Origin: Anthoceros angustus
Taxonomy: Eukaryota > Streptophyta > Anthocerotopsida > Anthocerotales > Anthocerotaceae
Length of the DNA stretch: 64,000 bases
Direction: 5' to 3'
Assembly: GCA_010909165.1 (NCBI GenBank)
Contig: MU008158.1
Coordinates: 3,497,478-3,561,477 of the forward strand
Shown here: positions 1 through 13,479 of the stretch, piece by piece
How positions within the stretch are numbered: position 1 is the first letter of the stretch
How the letters are laid out: the number at the start of each line of letters is the position of its first letter
Notes under the pieces: generated by a model
Seen by the model: the letters and a program-made list of their open reading frames with translations, nothing else
Databases searched by the model: none
What the model was told of the DNA's origin: nothing
Program-made: the position numbers and the translations under genes

Positions 1-900
1 GTGGCAGCACCTGCACGCAGCACCTGCAGTCAGCAGACAGGCCCTAACGCGCAAGCAAGCTGTGCTATGCTGTGCTGTGCTGTGTTGTGCAGTCGCAGCC
101 CTAAATTTGGTTGGCTAGCCGCGGGAGACAAGATACGGAAGGAAAAGCAAGGCCGAGGGAGGGGTGAATTGAGGCACCCACTGCAGATGAGACACACAGC
201 CCAGCAGCTCATTTTGTGTGGGAGGTGGGAAGGAAGGCAGGCCGAGCTCGGAATTCCGCAACGCGGCAAGCGGTGCCGATGCCGGTGCCGGTGCCGGCCA
301 TGCTCAGCGTACGTGGACTTGGACTGCCTCAGCCCCCGCCGGCTGTGGTGTAACAACTTGAAAGAATGCGGAGGACCGGGCGCTGCAGCAGCGGCCGAGG
401 GCGGCACGGAACCACGGACAACAAGAGAAGACGCGTCTCCAGGGGCCCAGAAGCCCAGAAGCCCAGGAGCCCAGGAGCCTAGAAGAAGCCCAGGACCCAG
501 TCCCAGTCCCAGTCCCAGTCCCAGTCCCAGTCCCAGTCCCGCGCACTCTTTTTCCCACTCCGCTCCAACCGGGTCCTGTCCACACTGCGCCCCACCATGC
601 TTTATTATTTTCTCTCCTACTAAACATACTGCCACAGACCTACTTTCCCTGGTCAAACACTATCACCCCCACACATACGTCCCCCGATGTACCTACGAAC
701 TTGCATGTTCGCGCGTCCTGCGCACAGCCGCCGGTCCGGCGACTCCATTTTGACATGGAAGTGTAGGCAACTTCCTGCAAAACCTGGTAGGTACCTGGTA
801 GGTATAGGTCTTTCCCAAATTCCCGACTTATAACATTACAAAACCAAGTAACATCCAGTAAAGGGGAGCTCCCTCCCGCGAGTGCAACACACACCATTGT
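1..900. other. GC-rich stretch, no recognised gene
   Basis: Long open frames exist on both strands (250 aa plus, 208 aa minus), but they overlap each other and their composition follows simple repeats, so I do not call a gene. The stretch contains CTGTG-type repeats near 66-90, GCCGGT repeats near 277-297 and a hexanucleotide CCCAGT array at about 496-541. No domain or motif was recognised on either strand. It could be the 5' part or UTR of a gene lying outside the window. Confidence 0.4.
496..541. repeat. (CCCAGT)n short tandem repeat
   Basis: About eight perfect copies of the hexamer CCCAGT. It generates PSPSPS or LGLGLG stretches in the overlapping open frames, which are therefore not evidence of a gene. 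Confidence 0.9.
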
Positions 901-2620
901 TCGCTTTGCACGGGTTGGGTAAAATCGGGGGAGGATTAAATAAGGACTTCGATGGAACTACATGGGAGGTTGGTCCTTCTTGACTATGACCCTTCAAGTC
1001 TCCCTTTGATGTCCTTTAGTACATGGGTTCACCTAATCTCCTCTTATCTTAATAAAGACTCATAGATCTTATACACTTGGGCACACACATCAGGACTCTC
1101 CATTTAAGCCCCTTAGACCAAACGTTGCTTTTCACCGAAACTATGACCATAGGGATGGGCATTCTCTATTCTAGTTCCCAACGCAAGACTAATATTGGAT
1201 GAAAGATATTTAGTCTAGTGTTATTATTTATGGACTATGGTTTCCAAATTAGTAGCTACTTTGAAACTATATGCTCCACATTTGACACTAAGACTTGGTT
1301 AACGTCTCCTCGAACCAGATTACAGGTCCACCGTATAACTGAACAGTCGATTTACAGTGCATAGGCCTACTTCCTTGAGTTATATGTCATATTTGTTCGC
1401 TCTAAGGAAAGAAATACTACAAAGGACTTTTCAACTCTAGGGACCAAATGCACACATTCACTTACATCATGGTGCCCACTGTGAACTCTAAACCATAGAG
1501 CACAACAAGGATCTTACAACTAGAGGCCTAGGGCTCATTCCCCCACTTAGTAGTCAACCGGGTGTGGGAGGAACATCTAGTTGTAGGCTTGAGGGATGCA
1601 AGATACCAGCATGCACGTCCACGATCAGACCGATCACACTATGTCCAGTTCAATTCAATGTTCTTTAGAAATTAACTATTATATATATATATATATATAT
1701 ATATAAGTAATATAAAAACTCTCATCAATCGATCATATGTAGACTTGACTGGATGGATTTTCTTAGCTAAAATCATAATATCGAGATAAGATTTGGTAAA
1801 TCTCATTTCATATCTTTGTTTAATCTTGCTGTTATTATTGATTCTTATATCTAGTTTCATATCTAAGTGTTTTGAGTGAATTTTGTAGGTTAAACATGAA
1901 TTCCTCCAAATATTATGCATGACGTTTATTACTAGATACAATATGTTTTCTCAAAACAAGTTTACAAGAGGATAGAATGCAGCGAAGAGAGGATCAATAA
2001 TTATCGAGCACTCTCTTGGTTTATGCCTATATAAGTGGAAGAAAGCTTCAATGACTTACATAATATTTTTCCATGTTGTTTGGCTTCTATTACACATGAG
2101 GTGCTTTGATCATAGTCAGGAGAAGCAGCAGTTGGCATCTTTTTGAAGTCCAAAGACAGTTAGTTACTGTGTTTGTGATTATGTTGTTTTCCATAAGATA
2201 TAATTTTTTATGTGTTTATATTATTTTCCATATGATACAAATTTTACTTGTTGCTCTTGTCATATTCAGATTCTTGTAATAGATCATAAACGTGTGTTCT
2301 ATTGATTGTGTGATTGTGTTTGATGTCCAAAGATGGTTAGTTCGTGGGTTTGTGATTATACTATTTTCCATTAGATACAAAATTTACTTGTCATATAAAG
2401 ATTCTTGTTATATAGCATGAACAAGTCTTCTATTGACTGCATTTAATGTCCTTTCTCTAACATAGCTTATTCTCTTCGGTATCCCTATATTTACTACTGA
2501 CACATGACATGACAGTGATTGTACTTAACTATTAAATTAAGCATGTTTTGGCATAGAATATGAAATATAATTTTTTTATTTTTGATGTTTTTGCTGGCTT
2601 GTCTATTATTTAGGTGAAAT
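901..2620. other. AT-rich intergenic region
   Basis: No gene or RNA gene was recognised. Composition is AT-rich, with a TA dinucleotide run at about 1680-1705. The segment at 2155-2400 carries two loose copies of a phrase around 'gtccaaagacagttagtt...gattat...ccata', suggesting a local duplication. The end of this region would hold the promoter of the small gene at 2621. Confidence 0.5.
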
Positions 2621-3143
2621 ATGGAGCGTAGGCTGCAGCGTCTAGTATGTTGTTTTTATGCTTCGGGCTTTGAGCATGAGGAACCAAGCGATCTAGATGG
2701 AAAAGAAACAGAGGTTGCTAATCCAACGCAAGGTATACTATTTTCTTTTGGTGAAACTAGGCAAGACTTTCACGGTACGTTAATGCAAAGATCTGATTTC
2801 AACCAAGATGTGAAATCGAAAGTGCTCATGCATGTTTTCTTTATCTTGTTCAGAGACAAAGCAAGTGAATGAAGAGGAAGAAATTGCTGAAAGAGAGAAT
2901 AACTTGAAGATCAATGCCGTTATTCACAAGCTTCAGCTATTGGAAATAGCACATCAGCAGGAAAAATTGAAGGAGCTTCAAAGAGTGCAACAGCTGAAGG
3001 AAATTGAAGAAATGATGGATAGCTCACGCTCTAATGACAACATGGATAGTTCAGATGAAGCAGCTAACAATAAAAGGCTCCGTGGACTGCAAAGTGCTCT
3101 TGTGACGGCCATCAAACATCGCAAAGCAAAAGATAAATTGTAA
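2621..3143 (+). CDS. two-exon coiled-coil protein of unknown function
   Basis: I do not recognise this gene. Exon 1 (2621-2732) and exon 2 (2854-3143) join in frame across a GTATAC...CAG intron of 121 bp, giving 133 aa. From about residue 40 the protein is charged and helical (NEEEEIAERENNLKIN, then heptad-like L/I spacing through LQLLEIAHQQEKLKELQR), followed by an S/D/N-rich stretch and a basic C-terminus (KHRKAKDKL). The shape resembles small coiled-coil proteins or C-terminal tails of transposon-associated proteins, but that is only a guess. A decayed relative of exon 2 lies downstream at 4748-4905. The splice is supported by the homologous block beginning just after the acceptor. Expression is unproven. 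Confidence 0.45.
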
Positions 3144-3944
3144 AATTGAGTTTGCATGAAAAGTTATGTGAGACACAATTATTAGTCCAATAATTAGTTA
3201 TGTTGAACATTATTTTTGTGAAAATATCAAGCTTTATTGAGAAGCTATAACTCCTCTCATTGAGCAGAGACAATTCTCCCTTCAAAGGTGTCATATAGAA
3301 GTGGGTCTATTGGTACTCTACAGTCAAACACCCTTGAGTTGGATAACCGTTGGGATGGGGTGCTACTCATCACCTGTTGTAAAAATGTTCTACGGGGCTA
3401 CTTGTTGTAAAAAGCCCTACGGCGCTGCCTATTGTAAAGTCCTATAGGGCTACTCAAAATTAAGTTCACTACTAAGTAGAGATGAGATAAAATTAGACAT
3501 TAAGTTGAGCCAAGAAAAAAACTAACCGAGAAGAGCTAAAATGAAAACACCTTTCACTTCCAAAGCCAAAAACCTTGCCTCAATACTCTGCAAGACCTCG
3601 TGGACATTCAACAACTTCTCATTCAGAGTCCCTTGAACCTCATAGAAATTCAGAAGGAGGAAGACCTCACTTATCAACAAGAGGTTGCAACTCAGCCTTA
3701 AAAAGCTTGCTAACAACACAACCTTGTAGGTAACAACACTGAGCAAATTTCATGTTCCAAAGTCAATTTTTTCATATCCACTTTAATAAGGCTATCTCAC
3801 CCATACACCAATCTAAAGGATGATCTTGCCCAAGCCGCAAAGTCGCCACCGCCTCATTTCAAGCGTCAGCAGCACGAACAATATTTAAGTTAGTAGATTT
3901 TCCTGCAATTCCTCAAAACAGTGGAGCTCCACATCAGAGAGCTT
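3144..3944. other. AT-rich spacer with a short triplicated motif
   Basis: No gene was recognised. Around 3374-3455 a 25-30 bp phrase containing 'ttgtaaaa...ctacggggct' recurs three times with small changes, an imperfect tandem repeat. Confidence 0.5.
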
Positions 3945-4506
3945 AGCTTGTAGCTTATAGCTTATTATTAACTTGTAGCTTATTATTAGCTTGTAATTTA
4001 TTCTTAGTTTGTAGTTTATTATTACCATATAGCTTATACTTAGCTTATAGTTTATTATTAGCATATATCTTTTACTTAGCTTGTAGCTTATTATTAGCTT
4101 CTAGCTTCTAGGTTATTCTTAGCTTGTAGCTTATTTTTAGCTTGTACCTTATTATGAGCTTGCAAACTATTCTTAGGTTGTGGCTTATTGTTAGCTTGTG
4201 GCTTATTGTTAGCTTGTAGCTTATTGTTAGCTTGTAGCTTATTGTTAGCTTGTAGCTTATTGTTAGCTTGTAGCTTATTGTTAGCTTATAACTTATTCTT
4301 AGCTTGTAGCTTATTACTAGCATATAGACTATTCTTAGCTTGTGGCTTACTCTTAGCTTGTAGCTTATTGTTAGTTTGTAGATTATTCTTGGCTTTTAGC
4401 TTATTGTTAGTTTGTAGCTTATTCTTAGCTTGTAGCTTATTACTAGCATATAGCTTATTCTTAGCTTGTAGCTTATTCTTAGCTTGTAGCTCATTCTTAC
4501 CTCGAT
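3945..4506. repeat. 18-bp minisatellite (TTAGCTTGTAGCTTATTG)n
   Basis: About 30 imperfect copies of an 18-bp unit, most homogeneous at 4180-4300 and diverging toward both ends. Because the unit is a multiple of three it creates artificial open frames on both strands (LACSLL repeats on plus, ISYKLT repeats on minus). These are not genes. Confidence 0.92.
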
Positions 4507-4747
4507 CTTTAGTTGAAAAAAAAATCGAGCCATTAGCAAGAAGGGTTACAAATATTCATCCTAGAAGGATCAATACCTTCATTTTCAATAAAATTGAGAT
4601 AATAGGAGTTGGAATCATTTATGTATGATGTGTTCAACTACATGGTTAAAGATGTTATAGCATTCTGGTTTTTTTCTCTTGTTGTACCTTTTCGTATATA
4701 TTTTTTATTGAATATATCGGGTACATGTTTACATTTCACTTAATATA

Positions 4748-4905
4748 GAGGACCCCAAAGAGGTTACAACGGCAAAAATCCTTGAAAGAAAGAATAACTT
4801 GAGGATTAATGTGATTATTCACAACCTTAAGAAGTTAGAACTATCACAAAGGAAAAACCACTTGAAGAAACTTAATCAAAATATTGCAGCCCTTATAAAA
4901 AACTG
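4748..4905 (+). pseudogene. decayed copy of the 2621-3143 coiled-coil exon 2
   Basis: The frame beginning EDPKEVTTAKILERKNNLRI and continuing to a stop near 4905 matches exon 2 of the gene at 2621-3143: ERENNLKINAVIHKLQLLE aligns with ERKNNLRINVIIHNLKKLE. No matching first exon or start is visible, and the basic tail is lost. It looks like a partial duplication placed on the other side of the minisatellite. Confidence 0.55.
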
Positions 4906-6942
4906 AAACAATAGTAAAACTTCATTATTAAATTTAATATGGATCATAGTCCGGAAAGAGCTAACAATAGAAGACTTGTTCCTACTATATAATGCTTTGT
5001 AACAGCCATGAGTTCTAGTGTTATGTCTACCCGAGCTAACAATAGAAGACTTGTTCCTATTATATAATGCTTTGTAACAGCCATGAGTTATGTCCAGCGT
5101 GTATTGTGATGTACGTGCTATATCTAGTGAGTCTTGTTACCATTTTTTTCTCAAGGTGCTTAGTGCCCACAATCGGTCTACACAGAAATATAACTCGTGG
5201 TATCAAGCTCGGCCACAAGTTATATCAAGCTCGGCTGCCGTCCAACATAGGTAGTGCGAAAAGATTCAACCTAAAGATATCTTCCAGTCTAATATTGAAG
5301 TCTTCCCTAAGTCTTGCAGAGATGGACTGTCATACTCCTCATTCCCCACGGACCGGACAGGGATCAGCTTCCTGTTTAATTGAGCCATGATCTTAGTGAA
5401 CATGGGATTCACGTCTTGCCCTCGCCAGTTCCCGCAACATGTGTATTATAATGCCCCGTATTAGCCCCGCTTGGGACGGTAACATAACGAACTTAATCAC
5501 TTAATCCGCTACTCAAGCGTTCCAACAGAGCGCTGTGGTCACTAGACTAGCCTCCTCCGTGTCAAGGCATCCCGTCAAAGGTATCCCAAAATAGGTATCC
5601 CCTAAAACGACAGGCCAGACAGCTGTAAGTTGCCAGATCCCGCCTCTTCGCAGCCTACGAATGTGAGCTGCAAGTTGTTTTCCTTCAGCCATAGTCCATA
5701 TTCCAGACCATGAGCTCGGGCTCGGACCTGCTCCACACCATACATAGGTAGGTTGGAGAGACAGCTTGGCCACGTGGTTGGCAGGGTATCACATCTAGAA
5801 GCGCCAAGCCTTCGTCACAGCGCGGAACCGGGCTCGGGACTCGTCAGGTGTCCTTGCGCACTGTTTGAGACTCTAGCACCTCCTCGATCCAATTCTTCCT
5901 CTGCTGCTAAGATTCCCGGCAGGTGCAGAAGGAAAAACCGAGTAACAACAGCTGGTCGTCGCCTGTCGAATCTGTCAAATCTGGAACATGCAGTTCCAGG
6001 AACATCAAATCCTAGGCCAATTTGAAGCTAGTATTTTCACTCAGATCGGGAGATACCGAACCAAGTTAGCTGGAACACCTACGTTTTTCATTGGCCAAAA
6101 GATAATGAAGAGCCTCCGATTCCAGCTGCTGTTAGTTGCACAACGCGCCTCCACAGGAACGAAGTACCTAATATACTTTGCCCATATGTACCCCCTCCCT
6201 GCCTCCGAGGGCTTCCTCAAAATCAGAGTACATAGTCTTAAGAAGTCATATAACGAATACCGGGCTAATATTATCTTTGATCCGATCCACATACCCTTCA
6301 AGCTACGTTCAGTTTCAACGTTGCGACATAGGAGAATTTAATACTGTACACTCCCCTTCATCATCCTTGCTAAAATGCAGAGAACCTTCCCCGCCCTCCC
6401 ACTGAGACAACACCAAGTGGCTGGAAAGTAATGTTTCTACCGAGACTGTTAACAAGAGAAGAGTCGGGGCTTCTCGACAATTTCGTCTTCCCTTCCCACT
6501 GCAATCACTGCCATGACAAGACAGTCAGCCACAAACCGAGACTGAACAGGCAGTTCGAGGAAAAGGAAGACGATGCACAAAGCAAATACATGCTCACATA
6601 TTAGTGGAGGGGTCAACGAAGCGTAGGGGAGACCAGGGCCAAAACATGGATTCCCATACGACAAGTGGGACCAATTTCAGCATACCCCTCCAACATCTTG
6701 TCCCTGGTATCATCGGCTCCACGACAACTACAAAGTGAAAGGCTGCTAAGCTGGCAGTAAAGTAGGCCGTTGCTCGCTGCCAATAACAATGGTGCATATG
6801 CTTGTCATCTCAGGGTGACGGCTCAGGGTAGAGAGCACGGAGACTCCTGAGCAATCATACTGAAACCCAACATAATCCTCCTGGGTCAAGCTCCGCTGTC
6901 CAAGTACTGATTACCCTCCTTGTGAAAGAGGGTGATGCAAAG
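4906..6942. other. intergenic region, with a 57-bp direct duplication
   Basis: No gene was recognised. A block of about 57 bp starting 'gagctaacaatagaagactt' occurs at about 4958-5014 and again at 5033-5089 with one or two differences. Open frames up to 117 aa exist but none shows a known motif. 6406-6942 is the downstream flank of the helicase gene and may hold its 3' UTR. Confidence 0.45.
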
Positions 6943-9514
<2,572 letters not shown>

Positions 9515-12500
9515 ATGGCAGGCTTTGGAGGGATTGTGGTTTCGGACCCCTTGCTGGCCAGTCAATTCACTCAGGGGGAGCTGCGAACTCTCAAATCTCA
9601 AGTACATATTCTCCCATGTCCTGCTCACTGGCACGACGTGTATCTGCATTGCAATGCATTCCAGGCATTCTTGCTGCTGGTTTGCGGTCCTGCTATTTTG
9701 CCTGCTTAGGTGCTCAGTCACCCTGAGCTCAGCTGGAGGTGAAAGGCGGCCCGACTCTGCACCGACGCAATATCGAAGCGTCTGCCATTTCGGGTGTGCT
9801 CACGTTTCGCGGCTTTTCGTCTGCAGTTCGAGGCGCTGAACACGGGGAAAACTGGATATGTCACGGCCAGTGAGTTGGAGGAAGGTTTTGCGAAGCTCAA
9901 CTTGCAGCAGGCTTTGACTTCTCAGGAAGTGGAAACAATTATGAGCAAGCAAGCTTCCCAGTCCAAAGCTGGTCTGGATTTTGAGGCCTTTCTATGGGTA
10001 ACATAATCAGTGTCGTACTTCCTAATCTCTGGCATTCACTGCTTGGCTGCTGTCTATCATCTTCTCACGTCTGTGATGGTCTCCTATTCAGATGTACCTA
10101 GATCTACAGAAGGGTGGCAGCCCTAAGATAAGTCCTCAGAAGAATTCCTCAGCGTTTCTTAAAGATGCCACTACCACTTTGGTACACACGATAAGTGATT
10201 CGGAGAAAAAAGCGTACGTGGATCACATCAACACTTATCTTGCTGATGATCCCGTGCTGAAAAAGCACCTTCCCATAGACTCTGCAGGGGATGCTCTATT
10301 CGAGATGGTGAAGGATGGAATACTGCTTTGGTACGTTGGGACAACGCTGTCTGACCTTTTTCGTACACATTGCTCTCATCTGCTGGATCCCATTTATGCC
10401 TGCTCTAACTGTGTTTTATGCAGTAAATTGATCAACGTAGCTGTCTCTGGAACCATTGATGAGCGAGCACTGAACGTCAAGGACAAGCTGAATCCATGGG
10501 AAAAAGTTGAGAATCAAACACTTTGTCTAAACTCTGCCAAAGCCATTGGATGCTCCGTTGTTAATATTGGCACAGAGGACTTGGCTGCAGGTCGGGTGAG
10601 TGGAAACTGCAGACAATATTGAATGTTATGGCTTTTTGTTTGATTTGGTACACATGGTTTGCCCAGACAATATGTGCTAAACCTTGGCGGTGTATGTGCA
10701 TGGCAGCCCCACCTTGTGCTTGGTCTTATATCACAGATTGTGAAGGTATGTTCCACATCTGTTTTGTCGCTATTTTGACTCAAGTATAGCTAGTTTGAGA
10801 TCATGATGGCCTTTCCTGTCATGACTTTCGTCCCATTTGTTTGGGTTGTGTATGGGAAGATTTACATGAGGTAAAGCAATGGCTGTCTACTGCAGATTCA
10901 ACTACTTGCAGATCTGAACCTGAAGAAGACACCTGAGTTGGTGGAGATATTGCTTGACTCTGAGGTGCGAACAACACAAATCAGTTTCTCTCATTCATGT
11001 TTTTGTTTGGCTGCAGATTTGTAGGACTGTAGGTGGGGTTTAGTAGACGTGAATGTTGATTGCAAGCTTGCTTGATCTCAGGAAATTGAGGCTCTTACGA
11101 AGCTCACTCCTGAGAAGGTTCTTCTGCGATGGATGAATTTTCACCTTCAGAAGGCAGGGTACAAGAAGTCCATATCGAATTTCACTTCTGATGTGAAGGT
11201 GAGATCTTGTGGCTGCATGGATGGTCAGGTCGAATACTTCAGTACACACACTCCCTGCATCTTCTGAACCTCTGAATCTGAATAGTTAGCTTGATTCCAG
11301 TCATATGGCCGGTAGTGCAGGATGGTGAAGCATACACCTTCCTTCTTCACACGTTGGCACCTGAAAGCTGTGACCTATCCCCTTTAAGGATAACAGATCC
11401 AACAGAGAGGGCAAAAGCAGTTCTGATGCAAGCTGAGCGTATAAACTGCCGCAAATATGTCTCACCCAAGGACATTGTAGAGGGGTCACCAAACTTGAAT
11501 CTTGCTTTTGTGGCCCATCTGTTCCATGAAAGGTATCATGTTGCTGCAAAGTTTTTGTGCCCATGTGGGTTATCTATGAATGAAGAGTTGACATACTATT
11601 TTGGTTTTGGACTTTCTCTAGGAATGGACTGGTGGCAGACAACTCCAAATTCTCTTATGCTGAGATGCTTGAAGACGAAGAACAAGACACAAGAGAAGAA
11701 CGAGCCTATCGCATGTGGATCAACAGCCTTGGAAACGAGACCTTTGTGAACTCATTGTTTGAGGATGTCGTGGATGGGTGAGTCCGCTGAGGCCTGCTTG
11801 TGATTTCTGCATCAAAGCAGGCCAGGACTTGATTTTCGGCTGGTAAGTAGACGGTGTGGCCAGTGGCACATATCCTGATAAGGTGGTGGTTGAAGCGCAG
11901 GTGGGTTCTACTTGAAGTACTTGACAAGGTTTCTCCAGGAGTTGTGAACTGGAAACTTGTAAACAAGCCTCCATTCCGAATTCCTTTGAAGAAGGTAGAG
12001 AATTGCAATCAAGCCATTGAGATCGGAAAGAAATTGAAGTTTTCACTCGTGAATGTAGCCGGCCATGACATCGTGGAAAAGAACAAGAAACTAATCCTTG
12101 GTATGAGAAGCTTTGGCTGGGGTGGTGATTGCCTTGGGAGATGTGGTATTGGAATGCGGGATTGAATCTCTCTATTAACAAGGCAGTGTTTGTGTATTTG
12201 GTTGTCTTGTGCACACAGCATACTTGTGGCAGTTGATGCGATATAGTTTGCTGCAAATGGTGAAAAGCCTGAAGCTTCTTGGGAAAGAGGTTTCTGATGC
12301 AGATATTTTACAGTGGGCAAATGCCAAGGTGAAAAGTGTTGGCAAAACGTCCCATATGGACAGCTTCAAGGTGAGAAAAGCTCCTTCAACTTCTTCATAT
12401 GGACAGCTGGCAATACTCACGAACCTCCTTGGAATTAACCTTTTTAGCAGCCGATCATAGTAAAGTATACCTAGCCACAGAAGATTTCATCGCAGTGAGG

Positions 12501-13028
12501 ACGCACTTTTGATTGCAAATGACATATGCAGGATAGAAGTCTATCAAATGGGATATTTTTCCTGGACCTTCTCGGAGCAGTGGAACCTAGAGTTGTAAAC
12601 TGGGGTCTTATCACTCCAGGTCAAACAGGTATGTGTGGGCTCAGTCACCGTGAGATTCCGGTGGCTGTGCTCTCTTGGCAGTCAGTCATTCTTGGAGTTG
12701 GTGGTGTAGTTGATGAGTGTTGGGTTTGTGTCAATTGTGCAGAGGAGGATAAGAAGAAGAACGCAAACTATATCATTAGTGTGGCCCGCAAGCTGGGATG
12801 CTCAGTCTTCCTTCTTTGGGACGATATTGTGGAGGTATGAGATCTAAGAGCAAGTGTCTGTGTGGTGCCGTCCCTTGCACGGTGTTGACTCCTTGTATTG
12901 TGGGTTTGCAGGTGAGGCCTAAGATGATATTGACGTTGACTGCAAGCATAATGCTGTGGAGTTTACAAAGTAAAGCTGGCAAAGCATCGGCGGTTGCAGC
13001 TGCTGCTGCCAAGGTGTCTGCATCATGA
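9515..13028 (+). CDS. FIM: fimbrin (plastin), actin-bundling protein
   Basis: Crosslinks actin filaments in the cytoplasm through two tandem actin-binding domains. I joined 14 exons, all GT-AG and in frame: 9515-9601, 9827-9997, 10092-10330, 10424-10595, 10707-10745, 10896-10964, 11082-11198, 11321-11532, 11622-11777, 11901-12100, 12219-12370, 12532-12628, 12743-12834, 12912-13028, giving 639 aa. The start [20 protein letters not shown] matches the plant fimbrin N-terminus. An EF-hand-like region spans about 1-85. Four calponin-homology domains follow at roughly 122-239, 266-370, 390-500 and 510-622, with hallmarks such as [38 protein letters not shown] and [22 protein letters not shown]. It is slightly shorter than typical plant fimbrins (about 690 aa) because the C-terminal tail is short and Ala-rich. 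Exon phases are all consistent and I see no broken frame. Confidence 0.96.
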
Positions 13029-13479
13029 GATGTTCACGCCGCTTGGCAGGCTGAATACGGCTTGACTTTTCTCTTTGTGTGGGGAAGCTATCAACGTGGA
13101 GCACGAAACACGGGGCCAGGTGTGGCATCAGCAGTTTTTGGGTGGGGAGGGATTTGGCTGGTTTGGGGTATTCAGACAGATTATTCCCATCGATTTCCAC
13201 TCGATTGGTTCTGGATAGAGTAGGGTCTGATTTGAGACCTAGGATTCCTTCAGCACCGGCGCATTTGTAATTGGTAGGTATTTCACCGTGGGGAGGGGCA
13301 TTTTTTTAAGGGTTGGTAATGATGCCATCTCGTATCGGAAGTGAATTAGCTCAGCATTTGCCTCGGACAACTTGATAATCCGAAGTTGGTTTCCGCAGTG
13401 ACGGCGATTTTTCTCCGGCACCGATTGGAAGTTGGACTTGGACACCCTACTTAACATGAATACTCGGTACAGCTACTGA
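13029..13479. other. intergenic region between convergent genes
   Basis: Holds the 3' flanks of fimbrin (plus) and of the MATE gene (minus). No gene was recognised. Confidence 0.5.

Noticed and set aside
1-753. 250-aa open frame at the start of the window
   Set aside because: Low-complexity and overlapping minus-strand frames, with no family motif.
3945-4506. Regular repeats considered as a CRISPR array
   Set aside because: No distinct spacers; units are contiguous and the genome is eukaryotic.
4108-4628. Repetitive open frames on both strands (LACSLL and ISYKLT)
   Set aside because: 18-bp minisatellite with a unit divisible by three; no coding signal.
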